From NCBI RefSeq assembly GCF_003576645.1, contig NC_044919.1, positions 699,323 through 763,322 of the forward strand: DNA of 64,000 nucleotides. Reading direction: 5' to 3'. A program made the position numbers and the translations under genes. The stretch is from Ipomoea triloba (taxonomy: Eukaryota > Streptophyta > Magnoliopsida > Solanales > Convolvulaceae). This document shows positions 33,671 to 43,614 of this stretch, piece by piece; within the stretch, counting starts at the first letter, position 1, and each line of letters begins with the position of its first letter. The notes below the pieces were generated by a model. That model was not told the origin of the DNA and did not search any database. It saw only the letters and a list, made by a program, of their open reading frames with translations.

Positions 33671-36427
33671 ATGGCTGTTTGTGTGGCTGTACTTTCTCTT
33701 ATGAGGACACTAGAGCTTGAGTTCTTGCAACCTCTGCCTCGTCCAATCCTACAAGAAATGGAACTCATCTCTTGCAACAAAGAGTTTATCCAATCTCTTC
33801 ATCAAAAGCTTGGTGATTTGATAGAACTATTGAATGAGAGCAGAATCGATTGTGTTGAAGCAATAAAAGAGTTGGAAACAAAGCTGAGAGATGTAGCTTT
33901 CAGAGTGGAAGATGAAATCGAATTCCAAATTGCACATCTTCATAAAACAGAAGAGGAATTTGAAATTGGAACACCACAAGGGGATACTGATGCCCAAAGT
34001 CCTTTCAAACTTGGTCTTATTCTGCAACAAGGAATTGAAGACATTGATGCCGTGAAGGAAGAGTTGGTGAATATCAACAACACCCTTGATGTTCTACCAA
34101 TATCTGCAGCTGAACCTGCTTCAGAATTTGACAACGAAATGATCTTTATAGACGACGACTTTGACGACGACTTTGAGTCGATACAGATGATCCTAATCCC
34201 AACTCTATTCATAAGGCGTTGCAACATTGTTGCAATTAGCGGTGTGGGAGGCATTGGTAAGACAACGTTAGCAAGAAGAATTTATGAAGATCCGAAAATT
34301 GCCTCTCATTTTTACAAGCGAGCATGGGTTGTTGCATCAAAGTATCATAACGAGAGACAAATGCTTCTTGGTATTCTTAATTCAATTGGCTATGCAAATA
34401 GCAGCACTCATTATGATGATCTAGAAAGACTAGAAATTAAACTCTATGAATGGTTCAAGTGTGAAAGGTACGTGCTTGGATTGGTTGTGATAAATTAAAA
34501 ATCGTCTCTCATCATCTTTATCTACCCTAACACAAATAAATTTACATACTGTAATAATAATAGGTGCTTAATTGTGATTGATGATGTGTGGAGCGTAGAG
34601 GCATGCGATGCAATCAGGAGATGCTTTCCAGAAGATGAAGATGAAAATGATAGTCGAGTATTATTGACTACTCGCCTTCCAGAGACATATTTTAGTTCCA
34701 ACAGTGTCTTCTTTAATCAAATGCACCCGTTACATCCAAGCGATAGTTGGGATATATTTTGTCTGAAGGCGGGCACATCACATTGTGCTAACTTTGAGAC
34801 TATTGCGAGACCAATTGTGGAGAAGTGCAGAGGACTGCCTCTCGCAGTTGTTACGGTAGCAAGTGTAGTTTCCAATTTGAACGTGGACCCAGGTGAGTGG
34901 GAGAATATTGCTATGACTAATATTGTTGAAGTTTGCTCAACAATAATCTCATTGGATTACAGTCGCTTGCCATATAACTTGAAAGCTTGTTTTTTATATT
35001 TGGGAATTTTTCCGGAAGGTAAAGTGATCTATGTTAAAGATCTTGTAAGGTTATGGGCCAGTGAAGGACTTATAAAGGAGTTTGCGAACCAGAGCCTTGA
35101 TGAAGTGGCTGAAAGATGCTTACAAGATCTTTTGGATAGAAATTTGATTCTTGAAAGCAAGCGAAGTTATTGTGGGAGAAAAATTAGGGCTTTTAAGTTG
35201 AATGATTTGGTGCATGCCTTTTGTGTGAGAGAAGCTCAAAAAGAGAAGCTTCTGCATGTTGTCCCTGGAAATGGTTTTCAAAAAGGTTCCCGTTGGCTAA
35301 GCATCCAATCAACAGATTTTGATGATGACGCCCGTACATTATTACATTCATGTCGGTCCATTTTCTGTTTTTCGGAGGTGAAATCTTTACATTTGAAAAG
35401 TTTCAATCTATTGCGAGTATTCTACTTTACTGATGCTAGCATGTGCAAGAAGATTGTGGATCTCGTCCATTTGAGATACTTACCTCAGGTAGTTAGAGAT
35501 TTTAGAATGATAAAACTATTAAAGGCTTGGAATCTTCAAACACTTGATGTTTATGCGGATGAGAAATTGAAGAAGTTTGGACAGCAACAGTATTCTCAAA
35601 GTCCTTCCAAACTGGAGTTGAAGCCTTGTGATTGCACAATAGAATTGTTTCTAAGAAGTCCACACCTTAAGGAGGTGGTAATTACAGGTGAAAGAAGAAA
35701 TTGCAATGATTGCATTGACACCCTTGTCTTTTTAGGGCAGCTTAGGAGACTGTATATTAATGGCAGTGTATGTGATTATAGGACTCCACCAAGGATTTCA
35801 ATTAATAACCAAATTGCTGGCTTGAAAAGCCTTGTGGAGTTGTCATTTCGGTCTATGAACTTTGAGTGGAATGGAATTAATGTTCTTTGCCAGTTGCCTA
35901 GACTAAAGGTGCTCAGGTTATTATCTTCCAGCATAGGCAAGGAGTGGGAATTCGATTACGACCATGTATTCTATAGCTTGGTTTATTTTGAAATATTTTC
36001 AACTGATCTCAAGTATTGGGAAGCTAGAGATATCCATTTCCCGAAACTTGAGCGCCTACTCCTTCGCGATTGCTTTCGGTTGAGAGAGCTCCCATGTGGC
36101 TTTGATGGCATTAAGACATTGAAGTCAATCGAATTAACACGATGCATTCCTTCTGCGGTGAATTCAGCCAAGCAAATCCAAGAAATGCAGCATAAGTGTG
36201 GAAACAAGGATCTGGTTCTCATTGAGAAGGAAACAATAATACAGGTCTCTCTCTATCCATTTCTCCTTCTCAATTGCTTTTTATTTCACTCTAAGATAAG
36301 CTCCTTTAATTTTTCTCTAAACTTCATTATATCCTAATTTGTTTCCATTGATTCATGACAGCCTAGTTCTGATGAAGATGTGAGCACTGAAGATGAGAGC
36401 GATGAAGATGAAGCAGAGGAGAGCTAG
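33671..36427 (+). CDS. NLR4: intact CC-NB-ARC-LRR receptor with variant MHD motif
   Basis: Exons 33671-34467, 34564-36244 and 36362-36427 join in frame to 847 residues. The 96-base first intron is phase 2 at the same place as in NLR3, before kinase-2 CLIVIDDVW. The N-terminus MAVCVAVLSLMRTLELEF matches the family, but the linker is short, so the P-loop GVGGIGKTT is at residue 191. An acidic DDDFDDDFES stretch precedes the NB domain. RNBS-B VLLTTR, GLPL and CFLYLGIFPEGK follow. The MHD position (residue 478) reads LND instead of MHD. In plant NLRs the MHD histidine helps hold the ADP-bound off state, so this change may alter activity; that is inference. The LRR part is somewhat shorter than in NLR2. 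The tail PSSDEDVSTEDESDEDEAEE is acidic. Confidence 0.9.
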
Positions 36428-37905
36428 AGCAAAGAAGACGCTAAAGTTGCTTATTAATTAATAGCAATACTGACAGCCTGTTCGCTCGTCAACAAATTAA
36501 AGAGCCCAACTCCAATAAAAGAAAAAGGTAATGCTATTTCTTTAATATTAGGATTATTGAGTTGGATTATATTGGTCAAGATAGATTATTACACTTACTT
36601 CATTGTAGTTTTTTTTTTTAAAAAACCTCAAATTAAAAGTTGGAATCATATACTATACTATACAATCTGCAGATAACTCTGGGGAGTGATGAAACTTCAT
36701 ATATTGTATTGTGTTTTAATTTAATTCTTTAATTTGTGCTAAGATTTTCAAGGAAACTGAAGAACATATAAATGTAGTTGGTAGCTAGTTAAGCAAGAAT
36801 GAGTTATGAAATTATGCATCATTGTGATCATGTGCAGGAGGACATCACAATCACAACAAATTAAAGATTGGTGTAAGGATGTAGCTGTCTTCTAAACTTG
36901 AACTTTTTGAGACATGACACATAATGTTGGTCTCAAGTGTTAACCATTCCTAGCTTGTACCACAATATAATGTTTTGCACTGCTGTGTAGAATCCAACTG
37001 ACTTCGAGCTGTTAATGTAACTTGTTGATTTGTATTTTCTTACACAAATCTTGGGGATTTTAATTTGCTGTAAATTTACTACTTATGACAACAATTGATG
37101 AGCTTGAGCTCTTGCAATTCTGAAGATAAAAAAAAAAAAAAAAAAAAAAAAACTGATCCAGTTTAAAATTGCCCTCATATTGGTTCTGCTAACATTAAAC
37201 ATAGAATAAAAAGGTCAATTTACAGAATCAAAGAGAGGGAATGCATCATGCAAAATGAGACTAACCCACACAAGATTTTTTTTTATTATTTAAATACATA
37301 TATAGGTTTCTTAGTTTACGCCAGACTAATCATAACCCACATGTGACCCAGTCTCTAGTCTCTAAAGAGTGTAAATCACAAGTCACACGAGCAGCCTTTT
37401 AGTTAGTCTCCCACCTTATTGTGTCCACAAGGAGCTTAATCCACACCCTACTCTTACTTGGGGAGCTCAACCCTAATGATGTTCGAGATGGGTTCGATCA
37501 CTTGAGATAAGGTGATCAATCACTTGTGCTAGTTCGGGAGCATCTATCATATCCTTAAATGTATAAATATACGAAATTTAATCTCTTCAATAAAAAGAAT
37601 TCAAATCCATTTTTACTGAACAAATCAATAATAAATCCCTTTTAAAATATTACCTCAAAGTGAATGTCATTTTTATGCTAATATTGGGGTCATGGACCGA
37701 CCATAGAATCCTGTTCAATAAGTGGAACGCATTAATTAGCTATCTGCTATCAGGTTGGGCAGTAAGGGTCGGAGAAGGACAATTGCTCATTCTTAAAATC
37801 AGCAGTTTTTAAGACCAAAGAGTCGGGCGGAGCTCTCCGTTCCTAGTTCTCCTATAATTGGATCCTCCAGAACCACAAGAATCCTTAGTTAGAGTGAGCA
37901 TCATA
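36428..37905. other. Intergenic with NLR 5' relic and dispersed repeats
   Basis: 36840-37115 resembles 18800-19025: AHL-like 3' flank, then CTTATGACAACAATTGATGA with GAGCTTGAGCTCTTGCAATT, an NLR 5' relic. A 30-base A run is at 37126-37152. 37365-37560 is a copy of the repeat found at 63478-63640 (TCACACGAGCAGCCTTTTAG). 37690-37900 is not recognised. No intact gene. Confidence 0.5.
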
Positions 37906-38830
37906 AATATTAGATGAAGGAGGGAATTATTCGGACTTTCTACAACTACACTATATTCGTTGCAATGGCTTATTTTGTGGAAATCCTCCAAATTTTGTTC
38001 AAAAATTTCCTACGATCAGAGGTGAAGGTTTCTCAAAAGAATACATTGCCAATATTCCATGCTTGAAGAAGGTACATATTGATGGTGAAGGCATAGATAT
38101 TAATGTGTGCATTGCGAACTTAGCCTATTCAGAGCAGCTCGAGGAACTTCATATTTCAAGTTCGTATAAAACACATACTCCAATCAATATTGGTATTATT
38201 GTTCACTTGAAAAACCTTAGGAAGTTGACATTAACTGCTACGAGATTTGAGTGGGAGAAAATTAATATTCTTAGCAAGTTGCCTAGGCTAGAGGTGCTCA
38301 AGTTGAGGGGGAGTCCCATGTAGGCAAAGAATGGAAAATGCAAGAGGAAGTGATATTTTGCGAGTTAATTGCTTTATATATCTCTGAGTGTAATCTCAAG
38401 CATTGGAAAGCTAGTAGCCATAATTTCTTAAAACTTGAGCACCTATTTCTTTGGAATTGCGATGAATTGAGAGAGATCCCAATTGACTTTGCTGAAATTT
38501 CAACATTGAAGTCAATCAATTTATGTAATTGTCTCCCTTCTGCTGTGGAATCCGCTAAGAAAATTCAGGATGAGCAACATGACTCTGGAAACTCTGATAT
38601 GGTTGCTATTGAGCTGGAATATTTGATGTATGTCACCCTTTCTCTATCTTAATTGCAATTTTTCAACTCGTGCCAAGCAAATTTAATTAAATTCAGTTAC
38701 TCATGACAGGTTCTAAGATCTAAGAAAAGCCTAAGTGAAGAAGAGTCAGAAGTGGATAACTGTGCGCAGAAAAAGCGGAAGGCCCTGGATATATGGAGTG
38801 GATAACTGTTAACAATCTAATAAATGAGTA
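37906..38830 (+). pseudogene. Truncated NLR: LRR 3' half and tail (clade of NLR7)
   Basis: Starting inside the LRR region (TTAGATGAAGGAGGGAATTA), this copies NLR7 from about residue 690 to the end, then the last intron and the acidic-tail exon. The CC, NB-ARC and first LRRs are absent. A 1-bp loss near 38315 relative to NLR1 (AAGTTGAGGGGGAGTCCCAT) shifts the frame and puts TAG just after. A second base is lost near 38628, at the exon end. The tail exon from about 38710 still reads KSLSEEESEVDN before extending past the usual stop. Closest relative among the intact genes appears to be NLR7. Confidence 0.82.
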
Positions 38831-40283
38831 GGTTTCAAGTTAACCGGCCTCTTGCATGCATGCATTTCTGTTCTGATTTATTTACTTCTTCATTTTCATT
38901 AATTCTCTGTGACAGATAATGAATATATGAATGTATGTATGCTATTTCAGTAGTTGGAATCAAACATGGAATCAAACAATCAGAAAACTCCGAGGAGTGC
39001 TGAAACTTTGTGTATTGTATGGGAAATTGTAAGTCTCCTTTTATTTATTGCCAGGAAACAACAAAATTACTTTATCTCTGTCATTAGTTTCAGCTAGCTC
39101 ATTATATTGTTGGGAATTAAAACAAATTTACATACTCTCCTTAGCTTGTAGGTTTTGACTGAGATTCATGTTCATCCATTCTGGATTGTGAGATTGGTCT
39201 CAAATTCAAGTGCATTTTAAATTAAAGCACCATGCATGATATGATCTTCATTCATATTGAAGCTAATAACTTTGATTAAGGCTTATTAATATTAACAACT
39301 TTGATTAGTTTTATTAGGTGGAGTCGGGGGAGTTGTCATAGCAGCCAGTCCTAACTTGTTATCTTGTTGATTGGTATTCTATTGGAAAATAGCTCTAGAA
39401 AGTTGACACTTGTGGTTGATTAGCTTATCACTTAGCTTAATTAACACCCTTTTTGGTCCACTATTAATTAATAACTAAAAATCATTCATATTAATTAAAA
39501 CCAACATATTGCTGGAAAGTCTGGCTTGGCCAACCACTACAACATTTAATATATATGTTCTTCATCAACAAGAAGCATTTTGTCATTATCTAACCTTATT
39601 CTTTGAATTTATACATTTAATATTGTGGTTTATGTCAATCAGCTATATGAAACCTATGTTAATTTGCTTTCTTATGATTTTTTATCGACTATAGTCACCA
39701 AATTTCACTGAACATTAGAATAATGGTGGTGAGCTTTCGGATCCAGCTGGCTTCAATAAACAAAAACTAAAATAAAATAAAGAGCATATGGTCGCTTGTA
39801 GACAATGAATTGCCGACTCATATATTTAACCTACATATATCTCCCTAACTTTTTAGAATTTTAAAACTTTATATTAAAGGCAAATTCCTTTGACAGTTTG
39901 ATAGACCTTCAAATGTGTGCAAATTAATCAGCAAATAATTAATTATAATATGGGTCACCATCTAATCAGTAATCAACACATATAAAGAGTTGATGATTTA
40001 CAGATTTTTTTTATAACCAAAACGAACATAATGTTGAAAAGTCGACATTGCCAATAACATTTAATATTGTTCCCAACACGAAGCATTTTGTCATTATCTA
40101 ACCTAAATCTTTTAATTTTAATACCACAAATATATATATATATATATGCATAATACAAATAATTTGAATGGGAATATGGCTAAAAAGTCTTGCGAGGCCA
40201 ACTACTACAATATTTTATATTTTCCCAACAACAAGCGTTTTGTAATTATCTACCCCTAATCTTTGAATTTAAATACTACATAT

Positions 40284-40318
<35 letters not shown>
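38831..40318. other. Intergenic with AHL scrap and repeat C, copy 3
   Basis: 39317-39352 (GGTGGAGTCGGGGGAGTTGT) is a short exact piece of the AHL PPC exon. 39495-39600 and 39886-40318 are copies of dispersed repeat C. Short (TA)n and (CA)n runs lie at 40129-40150 and 40284-40318. No gene. Confidence 0.55.
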
Positions 40319-40319
<1 letters not shown>

Positions 40320-40437
40320 TTTGAAAACCAGAAATGCATATATTATATCAAAGATGCAATAGAGTCAGGCGGGATAGAATCCCAGAAAATAGCGCTAGCC
40401 TGATTAAAAGCCAACGAAGCAAGCGAGTGGGCGGCTA
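40319..40437 (-). mobile_element. LINE 3' end fragment (RNase H C-terminus)
   Basis: On the minus strand it reads AAHSLASLAFNQASAIFWDS and ends soon after, the usual C-terminus of plant LINE RNase H domains. The paralogous sequence at 32140-32155 runs ACTACGCATATTTAATATTG without it, so it is an insertion into repeat C. It differs from the LINE at 24347. Confidence 0.65.
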
Positions 40438-40609
40438 CACATATATTTAATATTGGAGAAAGTTACATTTTTTGTTCATGAATTGTTGCATATACAATGG
40501 ACAATTCAGCCCTTCTATTATAATCATATATATAGCCTTATGTAGTCGATCTTTGAATTGTTCACTTTGTAGCCTTTTTAGTTCCCAAATCAAATATTTG
40601 TTAAAAGCT

Positions 40610-41760
40610 ACTTCATACTTCATAGAGCTCAAATATTAATGATAATATTGCTCTCTTGAAAGACCTTAGAAATCATTTTGTGAAATGGGATTTGGTTGGG
40701 AGGAAATTAATACAATGTTCTTAACAAGTTGTCTAAACTTGAGGTGTTCTGATCAATTAAGTTGGATTGGAGATTATGAGCCTCTACCTAGGCAAAGAGT
40801 GAGAAATGCAAGAAAAAGTGATATTTTTCTCATTAATTATATTTCTTTATATATTAAGAGTCGTTATCTCAAGTATTGAAAAGCTAATAGTCATAATTTT
40901 TTAAAACTTGAGCACCTATATTGTGAGAGAAACCCCAATTGACTTTGCTGAAATTTCAACATTGAAGTCAATTGAATTAGGGAGATGTCTTCCTTTTGCT
41001 GCGAAATCAGCCAAGAAAATTCAGGACGAGCAATATGACTATGGAAACTACGATATGGTTGTTATTGGGAAAGAAACATTAGATTTATGTCACCCTTTCT
41101 CAATGGTTGGGAAAACAATGAGTTCGAGATGGTTAAGAAAATGTTGGTTGAGCACTCATCTAAGCAGCGAGAAGTTGTCTCCATTAAAGGTATGGGAGGC
41201 ATCGGTAAGACAACATTAGCAAGAATAGTCTATGATGATCCGGAAATTGCTTCCAATGTGACAAGAAAGCATGGGTTGTTACATCACAACATTATAACAA
41301 GAGACAACTACTCATAAGTCTTCTGAAATCAATTAGTGGCAAAGAAGGAGGGCCGGTTTTTTTTTTTTTTTTTTGTGGCCCCGTACTTATAAATAAATGA
41401 GGCCCTTCCAAAAATATAAGCACGATTTTTAAAATCAATATCATAAAATATATGATTTTTATTTCAAATAAGTATGAAATCAATATTGTAAAATATATGA
41501 TTTTTTTATTTCAAATAAGTATAAAACCAATATTGTAAAATATATGATTTTTTTATTAAAGTATTAACGATGTAACACTAACTGAATGCAAAAACCACAA
41601 TTCCTACTATAAAATATATTATTTTTATTTCAAATAAGTATGAACAGTGTAAATATTAGGCCCTCTAACAGCTGAGACCTTGTGTTGTTGCCTGCACACC
41701 TCAAAATCCGGCCATGCAAAGAAGAAACTTGCCCTGATGAGGAGATAGCATTACATCTCT
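40610..41760 (+). pseudogene. Chimeric NLR fragment: LRR end joined to an NB-ARC start, split by a hAT element
   Basis: 40620-41100 is a decayed LRR end of one NLR (AACTTGAGCACCTATATTGT, then AATTTCAACATTGAAGTCAA) through to the last-exon junction, where ATGTATGTC has become TTTATGTC. At about 41103 it passes without a gap into the NB-ARC start of another: VGK(N)NEFEMVKKMLVEHSS, then P-loop GMGGIGKTTLA. A 1-bp shift follows near 41262. The RNBS-A region continues to 41347, is interrupted by a hAT-like insertion, and resumes at 41725 with DEEIALHLY. This is the scar expected from unequal recombination or deletion between tandem NLRs. Confidence 0.8.
41340..41724. mobile_element. Non-autonomous hAT-like element with 8-bp target duplication
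   Basis: CAAAGAAG flanks both sides (41340-41347 and 41717-41724). The element opens GAGGGCCGGTTTT and closes AAAATCCGGCCATG, an imperfect terminal inverted repeat of the kind seen in hAT elements. Inside are three diverged copies of an AT-rich unit containing ATTTCAAATAAGTAT. There is no transposase. It sits inside NB-ARC sequence. Confidence 0.75.
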
Positions 41761-42009
41761 ACATATTTGAACTATCAAAAATTAAAATTAATAAAAAAAG
41801 TATTTGCAATCCTCTACATATTTATTTATGGACAATACTAAATGTCCATACATCTATCACTCACAAATTTGTCACTCGCTGATGTTTAAAATTTTAATAG
41901 ATTAAAATTTAAAATAAAAAAAGCAAAAATATAAAACAAATTTATTAAAACTTATCACATCAAGAATGATAAGTTTGTGAGCAAGAAATATATGAGCAAT
42001 TAGAATTTT

Positions 42010-43290
42010 CTTTTATTTATTTGCACGAACATGCATCTTTTTTGTTTTGTTTTGTTTTCCCATACTATATACCTCGTGGAATTAAATACTACGTAGTTTG
42101 TATTTTACAACTTTTATTAGCGTTCTTAGCTTGTCTGGCAATTATATTCTTGAAGTTGGATTTCGATACACACAAAATTAATAAATAACGGGAAAAGCTC
42201 TGCTTTATCACTCAGCCATGTGCTTATGTCTCAAAAATATTATTGATCAATGATCATCACTCTCAACCTCTTTTCTCTTTTTGAGTACTATTGACTCTGT
42301 TACAATGTAGTATCTGTTCATAGTTCTCAACCTAATGAAGCACAAAGAGTCAATAGTTGACTCCACTGAGGCTCAAACCCACTCCCATCATCCATGTGGA
42401 AGTGTTAACCGGGACACCGGATGCCACTAGACCACAAGGTCTTTGGCAACCTCTTAAGAGAGTGTATATGAACCTCTTATTTACTTATTTCCACGATTTT
42501 TAAATTTAATTTTTTTTTTTTTTTACTTTTGGGTTTTGCCATACTATGCTTCGTGAAATTAAATACTCCGTAACTTTTATATATGCAGAAACCTAAAACT
42601 CCTATTTATTAACATTTTGTCTACCAATTATATTATTCAAGTTATGATTTTGGTGCTCTTACACACTTGTGTTTAGTCGCGCATTGTTCTATTTTCACTC
42701 ACCATTCTTAGAGAATGATATCTCAAAAAGATTTATCTTTCGCAAATTAAACCTTATTTCCATTCCACGGCTTCGACGATTATTATCTTTCCTTTCCATC
42801 CCGGGATGCATATCATGAATTTGCAGAGTGTTGTTCTGGAATATATACTTGATTACTCAACTACTTTATTCTTTTTTATTTATTTACTTGCAGGAATTTT
42901 TTGTTTTGGTTTTCTTGTTTGGATTTCCAATATTATATACCTAGCTTGTGAAATTAAATGGCATATATGTATGCATAACTTACAACCTTGTATTACCACT
43001 TATTAGTTGGCCGCCCATATGCTCATATTCATAACTCAACATATTTTTTATTACTCACATTTTCTTTTATTTATTTGGACTTTTTTTTTTTTTTTTTTTG
43101 CTTTTTTTTTTTTTTTTTGTGTTCCCAAACTATACCTCGTGAAATAAAAATGGCTTGTATGCACAAACAAACAACACCTATTAGTTGACATTTTGTTTTT
43201 CAAAAAAAAAAAAAAACATTTTGTCTGCCAATTATGTTCTTTAAGCTGTGGGTTTTGGTGTTCCCTATGTTAGATCTACCTATTATATAT
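42010..43290 (+). repeat. Degenerate tandem array of about four units upstream of NLR6
   Basis: A unit with TTTATTTATTTGCA, a long T run, CTATATACCTCGTG(G)AAT and CATTTTGTCTGCCAATTAT recurs from about 42014, 42478, 42873 and 43068. Copies are diverged and differ in length. T runs reach about 19 bases near 43081-43119. A SINE lies in the first unit. No coding evidence. Confidence 0.55.
42264..42455 (-). mobile_element. SINE (tRNA-derived), copy 3, with 9-bp target duplication
   Basis: CAACCTCTT stands at 42264-42272 and 42447-42455. The minus strand starts GCCAAAGACCTTGTGGTCTA with A-box-like TGGTCTAGTGG and B-box-like GGTTTGAGCCTC. The plus-strand T-rich left end is the A-rich tail. It is the most complete copy of the family also seen at 29676 and 30308. 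Confidence 0.85.
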
Positions 43291-43439
43291 TATATATTAT
43301 CTTCTCAATGCAACAACGTAACGAGGCCAAGCATTTTATTGTTATATATTCCTATAATTAGAATTAGTAGTGCAAGTGGCAGAGGCCACCAAACTGTGCA
43401 GCATAAAATATAATACTGAAAGTTGCAATTAAATTAAAC

Positions 43440-43545
43440 ATGGTGTCTCCCATCTTGCAATTAAAATATTTTATTCCACTCAAATCAGTGGGGCATTACC
43501 TAATTCCAGTTCATATCATTCATCTGCTAACCTTTCACTCAAACA
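43440..43545 (+). promoter_or_regulatory. NLR promoter module, NLR6
   Basis: The order is kept in diverged form: CTCAAATCAGTGGGGCATTA, then CTAATTCCAGTTCATAT, CATTCATCTGC and CCTTTCACTCAAACAAAC. It lies about 70-170 bases before the ATG. Confidence 0.4.
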
Positions 43546-43614
43546 AACTCAGAAAACAACTCTCCTTTCCATTACACCTACACAGAGCTAGCTAGAGACA
43601 GACAGAAAAGAATA

